A stretch of DNA of 64,000 bases from Coenobita brevimanus (taxonomy: Eukaryota; Arthropoda; Malacostraca; Decapoda; Coenobitidae). Positions within the stretch are counted from its first letter, which is position 1; each line of letters begins with the position of its first letter. The stretch is from assembly GCA_032717465.1 (NCBI GenBank), contig CM064655.1, forward strand, positions 13,924,152 to 13,988,151, given 5' to 3'. The translations under genes and the position numbers were made by a program. This document shows, in pieces, positions 23,545-33,092 of the stretch. The notes under the pieces were generated by a model, which did no database searches, had not been told where the DNA came from, and was given only the letters and a program-made list of their open reading frames with translations.

Positions 23545-25370
23545 TAAAATGCCCGCGACCGGACCTTCTGCCCCGCCACCCCCCACACCACCACCGGGCC
23601 ACCACCACCCCACCACCCGAGGAGGAGATAACGGTCAGATTAGTGACCCGGGACAAGAGGGTCATCCGACCACCTCTGACCTGGGCCCCTTCTCCCCGCA
23701 ACTACCTCAACACCAGGTGAGCCCAGACCCGCAACAAGTTATACGGCGGGTTAACCCTCGACAGCAGTGGGGTGGGACTGATACGTCAGTCCCTCGTAGT
23801 CTTGTGGTGACGACCACAACTTCACCCCAACGGGACAGGAGGTCCCTAGGTGAGCCACGGGGTGTTTCCACCTACTGCCACCGCGAGCCACGAGGAAGTC
23901 CCTTCCTCTGCCGCAGTAACCCACGTGAGCCACGAGGGGCTTGTCTCCTCTGCCACAGTGAGCCACGAGGGCGTAATACCCTCTGCCACTATCAGGACAG
24001 GAGGTCCTTTGACGAGGGAAGAGAGCCCTCTATAACAAATAGGGCAGGAGGCCCAATAGTGGATTGTATGGGGCTCACGGCCACTCTAAGGGTAAGAGAC
24101 CCTCACACACCGCCACAAGTGGGTCCCAGTACCGATCAACCTGGTGCCACGGCAATTATAAAGACAAGAGAGAGAGTCGCCTCTGTGCTACCCTCCATAA
24201 GTGTAAGACAGACCACGGCCTCCGTGTGTCCTCTAGAGCCAGCTAACTCCTGCAGGAGTAGCCGGACACCACCCGGGGGAGTTACCCCTAAAGTGTCACC
24301 TGAACAGAGGCCTGGTCCCAGTCGGGACCTACCTCCTACCCCGGGAAATTCTTGTCTTCCCCAGGTACCAGCGGGAGACGAGGCCGCAGCCCACACCTGA
24401 CGGCGCGTTCCCCGGTAGACTTCCGCAGTCCTCGGACCCCTAGGCGAGCCCGGCAACCCGTCAACGCCGACCTCCCCTGCCGCAGACCCTACGACGTCAG
24501 GCCCGTCTGCTACACCTGTTTGGCCCCAGTCCCTAGGGCCAACACAGACAGGCCTCCCTTCACAGTGACCAGAGGAGGGCCTATAACAGGTCGAGACCCC
24601 AGGCAAGAGGGTCTCCCTGCACCGTGACCAGAGGAGGACCTACAACAGGTCGAGACCCCAGGCAAGAGGGTCTCCCTGCACCGTGACCAGAGTGGGGACC
24701 TACACCTTACAGTGACAAAGTGATATCGCCCCAGAAACTCGGGCAAGAATAGTGACTTCCCCTTCCCTGTACCGATCCAGTGACAGAGTGAACCAGCGGG
24801 AATACACCAAAAAGAGTCCGTAAATACCTTCCCCTAACAAAGACTATAAGTTCTGGGTTCATCCGAACAGTGCTATCCCAAAGTCCAATCTAGAGTAGTC
24901 CCCCCCCCCATTGTCAGTGTACGCACGGGCGAGAGTTGCCGCGCCGAGCCTAAACAGTGAACTCTAGTGCTCTGCATCCCTTGCTAACTTATAGTAATAA
25001 TCCCTCCTCGGCTCATCAAGCCCAGACATCTCCATTGCCCCGACACGCTAAGACCTTTTGGACTTTGATACAAGTGAATCCCATCCACTTACGGACTCTT
25101 AACCTATTATAAAGCATGATTAAGGAGTGTGTGAATATCCCATATTACATTAACGTAACTCTGTATGTCTGTATCCTCTGTTTATAATACCATCCTATGT
25201 GATATTGTTAAGGTGTTGTAATTAAGGTAATAGATGTGTTAAAGGTGGACTGCCTAGTTTTTATGTCCTGTTCCCTTGTTAGTGCATTACTTCCGGTCCG
25301 GAAAAAGGACCCCGTTCAGTAGCTAGTGTCTTTAGTACGAGGAGTCGGCCTAAAAACACTCAGCATAACA
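23545..25370 (+). repeat. 5' LTR of the gypsy element
   Basis: Begins TAAAATGCCCG and ends CAGCATAACA. It contains GAGCCACGAGG-type tandem repeats at about 23850-23970, a two-copy 60-bp repeat at about 24585-24700 and TATAAAG at about 25113. From the ATG at 23549 a frame runs 283 codons to 24400. A conserved hairpin lies at 25295-25311, close to the LTR end. Confidence 0.93.
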
Positions 25371-25390
25371 CTGGTGGCAAGCGGTGGTTC
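25371..25390 (+). promoter_or_regulatory. Candidate primer binding site
   Basis: Directly after the LTR the sequence reads CTGGTGGCAAGCGGTGG. A TGG one base from the LTR end is the usual start of a tRNA primer site. I cannot say which tRNA matches. Confidence 0.5.
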
Positions 25391-25437
25391 TGGATCCGAG
25401 TAACGCACGGGGGGAACGTTAAAGGAAACCTTGCACA

Positions 25438-26322
25438 ATGGCAGCTAAACCGCACATTCAATTACCAAAATTCAACCCGGACCAATGTGACATAGATGTT
25501 TATTTGGACATGATCAAACCCCTTTTAGACATAGGATTTGAATCAGATAAGGAGAAAATTGCAGTCACACTACCGAATCTGGGAAAAATCATCACAAATG
25601 TCGCACCCAAAATAGTCCCAGAACTGTCATGGGACCAGTTCACTCAGATAGTGAAACAGGCTTTCATGCCTTCCATGGGCAGAGTTGTCGCACTCTCACA
25701 ACTCGACGCCCTCACCTATGACGGTAACCTGGATGATACTTTCACCCAGGCTCGGCGCCTCGTCACCGCCGCTTATTCCGAAGCTGAAGTACATACTCGG
25801 GACACTCATACCTTCAACGCCCTGCTGAGGATCCTCCCGAACATAGTCAGGGAACACTTCTCCATATATGATCCCTCAGGAAATATGGACCAAGACCTGC
25901 AGCTCGTCAGGCGCCTTCTCGCCGCCCGTCCCACACCACAACCGCTTCACGCAGTGACAAAGTTCCCCACAAACCACAACCTCCCACCAAAAGCCAAGCC
26001 GACGCCCCACCAGACGCCTGCAGACCCGCCCCCCACAGTACCCCAGGCTTACCCGCACAGGAAGCGCCACAACCCCAGGGAACAAGGGAACTTAATCAGT
26101 ATAAACCCTTGGGAGTTCACGGCTTGCAGCCGCACCTGCCCCCTTCATGACATAAGGGAACAACTCAAGGCGAATCGGCGAAAGAACCCTCAACAAAACC
26201 GTAGAAAAGTTTCCTCCCTTGAAGACGACGCCCAGGAGGACGACATACCACCACTGCTCTACCGAGGACCGGAAGAAGACGAGCACGACGACTACCCCCA
26301 TCCTCAGCAGATGGATTTTTAG
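25438..26322 (+). CDS. gag: Gypsy gag-like protein
   Basis: An intact frame of 294 codons from the first ATG after the LTR, following an untranslated leader of 67 bp. The N-terminal 150 residues are a compact, helix-prone domain (starting MAAKPHIQLPKFNPDQ) of the kind that forms the particle shell. The rest is Pro-rich and then Lys/Arg-rich, with an acidic tail. No CCHC zinc knuckle is visible, which is unusual for a gag but known in some gypsy lineages. It ends in GAT TTT TAG, and the pol frame overlaps it at -1. Confidence 0.85.
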   Translation: MAAKPHIQLPKFNPDQCDIDVYLDMIKPLLDIGFESDKEKIAVTLPNLGKIITNVAPKIVPELSWDQFTQIVKQAFMPSMGRVVALSQLDALTYDGNLDDTFTQARRLVTAAYSEAEVHTRDTHTFNALLRILPNIVREHFSIYDPSGNMDQDLQLVRRLLAARPTPQPLHAVTKFPTNHNLPPKAKPTPHQTPADPPPTVPQAYPHRKRHNPREQGNLISINPWEFTACSRTCPLHDIREQLKANRRKNPQQNRRKVSSLEDDAQEDDIPPLLYRGPEEDEHDDYPHPQQMDF

Positions 26323-26356
26323 GCCCGCCCCCGCACCTCCCCACGGTGGCGGGGGC
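26314..26356 (+). promoter_or_regulatory. Candidate -1 frameshift site at the gag stop with hairpin
   Basis: The gag frame ends GAT TTT TAG (26314-26322). A -1 slip on the T run would read into the protease frame, which is open across this point. Five bases after the stop, GCCCCCGC (26327-26334) pairs perfectly with GCGGGGGC (26349-26356). Four more base pairs are possible inside if a bulge is allowed. The slippery site is not a classic heptamer, so this is a candidate only. Confidence 0.5.
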
Positions 26357-26855
26357 CACCTCAAATACCTACAAACCCCCAGTCTACAACAAGATATGGC
26401 TGAATGGGGTCAAGACAAGATTACTGGTGGACACGGGAGCAGCCAGATCTTGTCTCTACTCCCACTTCTACTCCCGCCACATCGCAGCATTCGGCCCACT
26501 TCTCCCCACTTCAGCCAACCTCGTAGACGCCGGGGATGGCCCCCTACCCATCCGTGGGGAAACCAGGGCCTTACAAACTACCACCCACCAACGAGTCTCC
26601 ACCAACCACCCATTCATCATTTTTGACTCCTCCTGCAGCCAATATGATGGTTACCTTGGCCTGGACCTGCTGCAGAAACTCCACGCGACCATTGATTGCT
26701 ATCAACGTCGCCTCCACTTCGGTCCAGCCCAACCCAACCAAGCATTCACCGACAATAAAAAAAAAAAAAAAAAAAAACACCATCACCACCCCCACACCTC
26801 CCACCCACACAACACACCACCACACGCTCCACCTCCAGCCCACCTGTTCCTGTAA
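26346..26855 (+). CDS. pol: Gypsy aspartic protease segment of pol
   Basis: The frame is one base back from gag and is open from the gag end onward. The protease active site LLVDTGAARS has its catalytic Asp at 26430, followed by the expected hydrophobic GYLGLDLL about 80 residues later. A run of about 20 A at 26757-26776 encodes poly-Lys, and the frame then stops at TAA 26853-26855. The RT frame continues in the same phase after this stop, so the stop separates protease from RT in this copy. It could be a disabling mutation or could require readthrough. Confidence 0.85.
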   Translation: MAGATSNTYKPPVYNKIWLNGVKTRLLVDTGAARSCLYSHFYSRHIAAFGPLLPTSANLVDAGDGPLPIRGETRALQTTTHQRVSTNHPFIIFDSSCSQYDGYLGLDLLQKLHATIDCYQRRLHFGPAQPNQAFTDNKKKKKKKHHHHPHTSHPHNTPPHAPPPAHLFL

Positions 26856-29800
26856 CCCAAGCTTACACTCCCCAAGGACCTCAGTAACTTCCCTCCCACC
26901 ACCACCCCCACTCCACCCTTGCCATCACAAAACCCCTCATTCCCTGCCACTATTGCCTCCACCATTACCATTCCACCCCACCACGAAGCATGGGTGACGC
27001 TCACCAGACCCTCAAGTACATCAGTCCTTTTTTCACCATCCATCCCCAACGGGCCCTTATCATCCTGCCTAGTCTCCCCCACTTTCCTCCCTCCCAACGC
27101 CCACCAGATACGTATTGCTAATCTCGCCACAACACCTTTAACCCTGCCCCGAGGCCTCATTATCGGCGACACAGAAGAGGCAGAACCATGCCCAACACCA
27201 CCCCCCAATCACCCCACCCTCCCCAACATACCACCACATCTCTCCCCTGCCCAGTCAAACAGCCTCCACCAACTACTCCTGGACTTCCAGGACTTATTCT
27301 CCGTCGGCCCCACTGATCTCGGCCATACCACCTACCTCAGCCACGAAATTCACACTACAGGACCTCCCATTCGCCAACCATCTCGCAGAAAAAATCCTAA
27401 ACAACGGGCTGAAGAAGACCGGCAGGTTCAAGAAATGCTAGATGCCGGTGTCATATCAAACTCCACCAGCCCATGGTCATCACCTGTAGTACTCGTGCGG
27501 AAAAAAGACGGAACCATGCGGTTCTGCGACGATTACCGAAAATTAAATGACGTTACCATCAAAGACGCTACGCCACTACCCAGGATCGAAGACTCCCTAG
27601 ATTCACTACATGGATGCACCTGGTTCTCTACCTTAGACCTCCAATCAGGCTATTGGCAGGTTCCAGTTCACCATGACGACAAGCACAAAACCGCTTTCTC
27701 TACATCAAACGGGAAGCACTACGAATTCAACGTCCTCCCCTTTGGACTCTGCAACGCCCCTGCGACCTTCTCCCGCCTAATGGAATCAGTGCTGAGCGGA
27801 CTCACCTGGGAAACCTGTTTAGCCTACCTGGATGACGTAATTGTCTTCAGCCATACCTGGACCGACCATCTCCACCGCCTCAAACAGGTTTTCCACCGCA
27901 TACGACAGGCCGGATTGAAGCTAAAACCCAGCAAATGTGTGTTAGCTGAAAGATCAGTCTCCTTTCTCGGACACCTGATCAACGCAGAAGGCATCTCCCC
28001 CGACCCCGACAAGCTGCGTGCAATCGCCAACATTCCACCACCCCGCGACGTGCACGAAACCAGGGCCTTCCTAGGACTAACATCCTATTATCGGCGGTTC
28101 GTGAAAGGCTTCGCGAACATCGCAAAACCCTTGCACGATCTGACAAAGAAGGGAGAACCTTTCGCCTGGACTGAACCCCGACACATCGCATTCACCACTC
28201 TCAAAGCCAAACTCACCTCCGCCCCAGTCGTCGCCTTTCCGGACTACAACCTACCATTCCGCCTGTACATGGACGTCTCCCTCCACGCAATAGGGGCAGT
28301 CCTTGCACAAGTACAGGACGGCTGCGAACACATCATCGCCTGTGCCAGCCGCACCCTCAACTCGGCGGAAAAAAATTACGCGGCCACCAAACGTGAATGC
28401 CTAGGGATAATATGGTCACTGGAGTACTTCCGCTCATACATCTCAGGCACCCATGTGATCATCATCACGGACCACCAGTCCCTACAATGGTTGCGCCAGT
28501 CCAACACCACGAACGCCCAGCTCACTAGGTGGCGCGAAACCTTAGAAGAATACGATTTTGAAATATCGTACCGTCCAGGCAAGCTCCACACGAACGCCGA
28601 CGCCCTATCAAGACTACCCATTAATGCCATCACACCAGAACCCGACCTGATTAAGATGTGGCAAGACAACCAACGCCCTACCTGGATTCTGCCTCATATT
28701 TTCAGCAAGCTCCACCTGCATGGCGAACACTTGTTTGACCCTAACGGCCACATAGTCCTAAGCCCCACAGCCGCCCATGACACCATGCTCCACCTCCATG
28801 CCAACAACGGAATCCACTTGGGCACCAAGAAACTCACCCAAGTGTTCAACGACATATACTGGACACCGAACCCCACCACCATCGCCAAAACCATCGTGCA
28901 ATCCTGCCGAGCCTGTGCGCTAGGAAAAGATATCACCCGCACACCAGGCCCATCCGGAAAACTTATGGCCACTAAACCTTGGCAACTGCTATCCCTTGAC
29001 GTCGTCGGACCACTCACCCCCAAGGCAGGATATAAATATATTATCACCTTCGTCGACGTCTACTCAAAATTCATCATAGCTTGTCCTGCTAAAGATCACA
29101 GTGCAGTATCTGTCGCTGATGCTTTGACTCGCCACGTGTTCCCATATTTTGGCATTCCCCAGGCATTGCATTCCGACAATGCACCAGAATTCACCGGAAA
29201 AGTCTGGCAGGAATTAGCTAAAATATTCGGATTCCACATCTCCCACTCATCCCCCTACTGGCCACAAGGCAACAGCATTTGTGAAAGAAGCCATCGCTCC
29301 CTCCTAAATCAAGTCCGCACTCGCATCACACAAACAGGAAATGAAGACTGGCCTGCCCACGTCAAAATAGTTCAATGGGGCTTGAACACATGCCCGCGAG
29401 AAGACGGCATAACACCACACGAGCGAGTATTCGGGGAAACCCCGCTCCTCCTCCCGCTCCGCCACCACCTCCAGCCACCCTCCCCACCCTCCCCCACTGA
29501 CCCCCTCCACCATCTCAAACGACGCCTCCACCACCTACAAGCACAACAAGACCTGACACCCGATACCATCCACACCAACCCCTACAAAACAGGACAATCC
29601 GTCGTCGTCGCCCAACTACCTACTCCTAACAAAATGGCACCACGATTCATCGGACCCTTCACCATAACTCAAGTCCCCAACCCGTATCAAGTCATCATCA
29701 ATCAACACGGCCAGCAGCGCACGTATCGCAACCGCCACGTGCGACCCTTCTACCCACCCAACAATAACCACACGCCCAGCACCCCTACCCGACCACCTGG

Positions 29801-31802
29801 CCATGACGACACTTCCGGAAATTACCACGCCTACTACTTCTCACCCCCACCCAGCACCTCACCTACAATCACACCACCCCCCACCACCCCAGATCCTGAC
29901 TCACCTCAGCCGCCGCCTACACCACCACCCCCACCCACCACCACCACATGCTCAACAACGCCCACACCACACTCCCCCACCCATTCACGCACCACCCCTC
30001 ACACCACACCTCCTCCATCCCCTACCTCTCCATCAACCCAAACCACTGCCTCCTCAAACCATACTCCTCCACCTTCGCCCACCTGCGCCCGCACCACGCC
30101 CAGAACCACCCAAGCAAACGCACCCGCCCTACCCAGCGACCATGCTCACTATACCCGCCACACAACCAGGCCACCCCCCTCACCTCCCACCACCCGTACA
30201 CCCTCACCAACACCACGTGCTCAGCCACCCTCACCACCCACACCCACCCTTACCACCACCACTACTAGATCAGGCCGCCTTTCACGCCCACCACCCAGAT
30301 ATACACCAACACCACCTCCCGGTAACCAGCCAACCAACCATACCCCACCACAAAGACCCCCTACCCCAAACACCTCCCCCATCACTCTCCCTCTCCACCA
30401 AGCACGATGGAAAAACCCCAAGTCCCAATTCCCCAAAGTCAAATCCCCTAACCACCGACCCATCCCCCATATAAGCACCAACCCGCCAACCCTAGCCAGC
30501 ATTCAGCTACAGCCGCCCCACCAAGCAGCAACCACCAGCATGAAAATCACCCGCGTCCAGTGGCTATCTCACGGCCAGCCGCCCATCAGAATCCGACAGA
30601 CGCACCAGCTTCTTCGCCGTCTACGCCGCACGAACCACCCATCCTCCATCAGGCTGTTCATCAACCCAGCCCACGAAACAACCAGAATGACCAACCACTG
30701 GACCAACCTCCTGCATCACCTCACCCCAGTCAACATGACACCAAACACCATCACCTACCACCTGCAGTCACGGGGTCGTGACTTTTTCACGAACGACGGT
30801 GGTAAAATGCCCGCGACCGGACCTTCCGCCCCGCCACCCCCCACACCACCACCGGGCCACCACCACCCCACCACCCGAGGAGGAGATAACGGTCAGATTA
30901 GTGACCCGGGACAAGAGGGTCATCCGACCACCTCTGACCTGGACCCCTTCTCCCCGCAACTACCTCAACACCAGGTGAGCCCAGACCCGCAACAAGTTAT
31001 ACGGTGGGTTAACCCTCGACAGCAGTGGGGTGGGACTGATACGTCAGTCCCTCGTAGTCTTGTGGTGACGACCACAACTTCACCCCAACGGGACAGGAGG
31101 TCCCTAGGTGAGCCACGGGGTGTTTCCACCTACTGCCACCGCGAGCCACGAGGAAGTCCCTTCCTCTGCCGCAGTAACCCACGTGAGCCACGAGGGGCTT
31201 GTCTCCTCTGCCACAGTGAGCCACGAGGGCGTAATACCCTCTGCCACTATCAGGACAGGAGGTCCTTTGATGAGGGAAGAGAGCCCTCTATAACAAATAG
31301 GGCAGGAGGCCCAATAGTGGATTGTACGGGGCTCACGCCCCTAGCCACTCTAAGGGTAAGAGACCCTCACACACCGCCACAAGTGGGTCCCAGTACCGAT
31401 CAACCTGGTGCCACGGCAATTATAAAGACAAGAGAGAGAGTCGCCTCTGTGCTACCCTCCATAAGTGTAAGACAGACCACGGCCTCCGTGTGTCCTCTAG
31501 AGCCAGCTAACTCCTGCAGGAGTAGCCGGACACCACCCGGGGGAGTTACCCCTAAAGTGTCACCTGAACAGAGGCCTGGTCCCAGTCGGGACCTACCTCC
31601 TACCCCCGGGAAATTCTTGTCTTCCCCAGGTACCAGCGGGAGACGAGGCCGCAGCCCACACCTGACGGCGCGTTCCCCGGTAGACTTCCGCAGTCCTCGG
31701 ACCCCTAGGCGAGCCCGGCAACCCGTCAACGCCGACCTCCCCCTGCCGCAGACCCTACGACGTCAGGCCCGTCTGCTACACCTGTTTGGCCCCAGTCCCT
31801 AG
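26856..31802 (+). CDS. pol: Gypsy pol: reverse transcriptase, RNase H, integrase, LTR-encoded tail
   Basis: First ATG at 26919. RT lies at about 27240-27980, with FCDDYRKLN, TLDLQSGYWQV and the catalytic YLDDVIV (27825-27845). RNase H follows (YMDVSLHAIGAVLAQ, ITDHQSLQWL, TNADALSRLP) to about 28620. Integrase has its His/Cys zinc site (HANNGIHLG ... CRACALGK, about 28790-28925) and DDE residues in SLDVVGPL, LHSDNAPEF and SICERSHRSL (about 28995-29290), then a basic end near 29740. A Pro/Thr-rich stretch of about 350 codons follows. The frame then enters the 3' LTR in phase at 30803 and stops only at 31800-31802. The catalytic motifs of all three enzymes are intact. Confidence 0.93.
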   Translation, partial: PKLTLPKDLSNFPPTTTPTPPLPSQNPSFPATIASTITIPPHHEAWVTLTRPSSTSVLFSPSIPNGPLSSCLVSPTFLPPNAHQIRIANLATTPLTLPRGLIIGDTEEAEPCPTPPPNHPTLPNIPPHLSPAQSNSLHQLLLDFQDLFSVGPTDLGHTTYLSHEIHTTGPPIRQPSRRKNPKQRAEEDRQVQEMLDAGVISNSTSPWSSPVVLVRKKDGTMRFCDDYRKLNDVTIKDATPLPRIEDSLDSLHGCTWFSTLDLQSGYWQVPVHHDDKHKTAFSTSNGKHYEFNVLPFGLCNAPATFSRLMESVLSGLTWETCLAYLDDVIVFSHTWTDHLHRLKQVFHRIRQAGLKLKPSKCVLAERSVSFLGHLINAEGISPDPDKLRAIANIPPPRDVHETRAFLGLTSYYRRFVKGFANIAKPLHDLTKKGEPFAWTEPRHIAFTTLKAKLTSAPVVAFPDYNLPFRLYMDVSLHAIGAVLAQVQDGCEHIIACASRTLNSAEKNYAATKRECLGIIWSLEYFRSYISGTHVIIITDHQSLQWLRQSNTTNAQLTRWRETLEEYDFEISYRPGKLHTNADALSRLPINAITPEPDLIKMWQDNQRPTWILPHIFSKLHLHGEHLFDPNGHIVLSPTAAHDTMLHLHANNGIHLGTKKLTQVFNDIYWTPNPTTIAKTIVQSCRACALGKDITRTPGPSGKLMATKPWQLLSLDVVGPLTPKAGYKYIITFVDVYSKFIIACPAKDHSAVSVADALTRHVFPYFGIPQALHSDNAPEFTGKVWQELAKIFGFHISHSSPYWPQGNSICERSHRSLLNQVRTRITQTGNEDWPAHVKIVQWGLNTCPREDGITPHERVFGETPLLLPLRHHLQPPSPPSPTDPLHHLKRRLHHLQAQQDLTPDTIHTNPYKTGQSVVVAQLPTPNKMAPRFIGPFTITQVPNPYQVIINQHGQQRTYRNRHVRPFYPPNNNHTPSTPTRPPGHDDTSGNYHAYYFSPPPSTSPTITPPPTTPDPDSPQPPPTPPPPPTTTTCSTTPTPHSPTHSRTTPHTTPPPSPTSPSTQTTASSNHTPPPSPTCARTTPRTTQANAPALPSDHAHYTRHTTRPPPSPPTTRTPSPTPRAQPPSPPTPTLTTTTTRSGRLSRPPPRYTPTPPPGNQPTNHTPPQRPPTPNTSPITLPLHQARWKNPKSQFPKVKSPNHRPIPHISTNPPTLASIQLQPPHQAATTSMKITRVQWLSHGQPPIRIRQTHQLLRRLRRTNHPSSIRLFINPAHETTRMTNHWTNLLHHLTPVNMTPNTITYHLQSRGRDFFTNDGGKMPATGPSAPPPPTPPPGHHHPTTRGGDNGQISDPGQEGHPTTSDLDPFSPQLPQHQVSPDPQQVIRWVNPRQQWGGTDTSVPRSLVVTTTTSPQRDRRSLGEPRGVSTYCHREPRGSPFLCRSNPREPRGACLLCHSEPRGRNTLCHYQDRRSFDEGREPSITNRAGGPIVDCTGLTPLATLRVRDPHTPPQVGPSTDQPGATAIIKTRERVASVLPSISVRQTTASVCPLEPANSCRSSRTPPGGVTPKVSPEQRPGPSRDLPPTPGKFLSSPGTSGRRGRSPHLTARSPVDFRSPRTPRRARQPVNADLPLPQTLRRQARLLHLFGPSP

Positions 31803-32635
31803 GGCCAACACAGACAGGCCTCCCTTCACAGTGACCAGAGGAGGGCCTATAACAGGTCGAGACCCCAGGCAAGAGGGTCTCCCTGCACCGTGACCAGAGG
31901 AGGACCTACAACAGGTCGAGACCCCAGGCAAGAGGGTCTCCCTGCACCGTGACCAGAGTGGGGACCTACACCTTACAGTGACAAAGTGATATCGCCCCAG
32001 AAACTCGGGCAAGAATAGTGACTTCCCCTTCCCTGTACCGATCCAGTGACAGAGTGAACCAGCGGGAATACACCAAAAAGTGTCCGTAAATACCTTCCCC
32101 TAACAAAGACTATAAGTTCTGGGTTCATCCGAACAGTGCTATCCCAAAGTCCAATCTAGAGTAGTCCCCCCCCCATTGTCAGTGTACACACAGGCGAGAG
32201 TTGCCGCGCCGAGCCTAAACAGTGAACTCTAGTGCTCTGCCTCCCTTGCTAACTTATAGTAATAATCCCTCCTCGGCTCATCAAGCCCAGACATCTCCAT
32301 TGCCCCGACACGCTAAGACCTTTTGGACTTTGATACAAGTGAATCCCATCCACTTACGGACTCTTAACCTATTATAAAGCATAATTAAGGAGTGTGTGAA
32401 TATCCCATATTACATTAACGTAACTCTGTATGTCTGTATCCTCTGTTTATATTACCATCCTATGTGATATTGTTAAGGTGTTGTAATTAAGGTAATAGAT
32501 GTGTTAAAGGTGGACTGCCTAGTTTTTATGTCCTGTTCCCTTGTTAGTGCATTACTTCCGGTCCGGAAAAAGGACCCCGTTCAGTAGCTAGTGTCTTTAG
32601 TACGAGGAGTCGGCCTAAAAACACTCAGCATAACA
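30803..32635 (+). repeat. 3' LTR of the gypsy element
   Basis: Matches the 5' LTR from TAAAATGCCCG to CAGCATAACA. Indels account for the 7-bp length difference (for example CCCCTAG near 31338). Its ATG at 30807-30809 lies in the pol frame. The hairpin near the end is at 32560-32576. Confidence 0.93.
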
Positions 32636-33092
32636 TGTAGTAATGATCTTAAACTCTGAATTGTACTCTCTGCCAGGTCCTCATATTCATCTCTTTCCCA
32701 TGTGTTTGATCTGGGTGGCATGTACAAATTGGCTACAATTACTTTCCCTTCAGATGTGTTGATCTCTACTGCAATCAGTTCTACTTGTGATGGTATATCT
32801 AGATTTATTTCATTGACTTTTAGATTTTTCTTAGTTAATATTATAATTCCTCCTCCTTTTTTTAAATTTCTGTCTCTTCTCCATATATTGTATTCCTCTA
32901 AGTTTAGTATGTCATTGGATATCCTTGGTGTTAATTTTGTTTCAGTTAGGCATATTATTTGTGGTTCATTTTCTCTGACATAATCATTCATCTCCAGTAA
33001 TTTAGATACCATTCCATCCACATTTGAATATATCAACTTTATCATCTTGTTTATATACTTGTCATGACATGGTTCTACTACCTTCCTCCTTT

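Larger units (their letters stand above)
23545..32635 (+). mobile_element. Ty3/gypsy LTR retrotransposon, complete and young
   Basis: 9.1 kb in all: two LTRs of 1.83 kb, a 5.4-kb internal region with gag, protease, RT, RNase H and integrase, and a 5-bp target duplication TGTAG at 23540-23544 and 32636-32640. The LTRs differ by eye at 11 substitutions and 4 indels, so insertion was recent relative to every other element here. The host element is the CR1-like copy 1. No env-like frame with a signal or membrane segment is seen. Confidence 0.95.

Noticed and set aside
23378..23548. Start of the LTR frame in the left flank
   Set aside because: The first 57 codons of that open stretch are antisense CR1 sequence. 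The LTR's own ATG is at 23549.
29803..30474. His/Pro-rich 223-codon frame overlapping gypsy pol
   Set aside because: It is a shadow of the Pro/Thr-rich end of pol in a C-rich region; there is no independent support.
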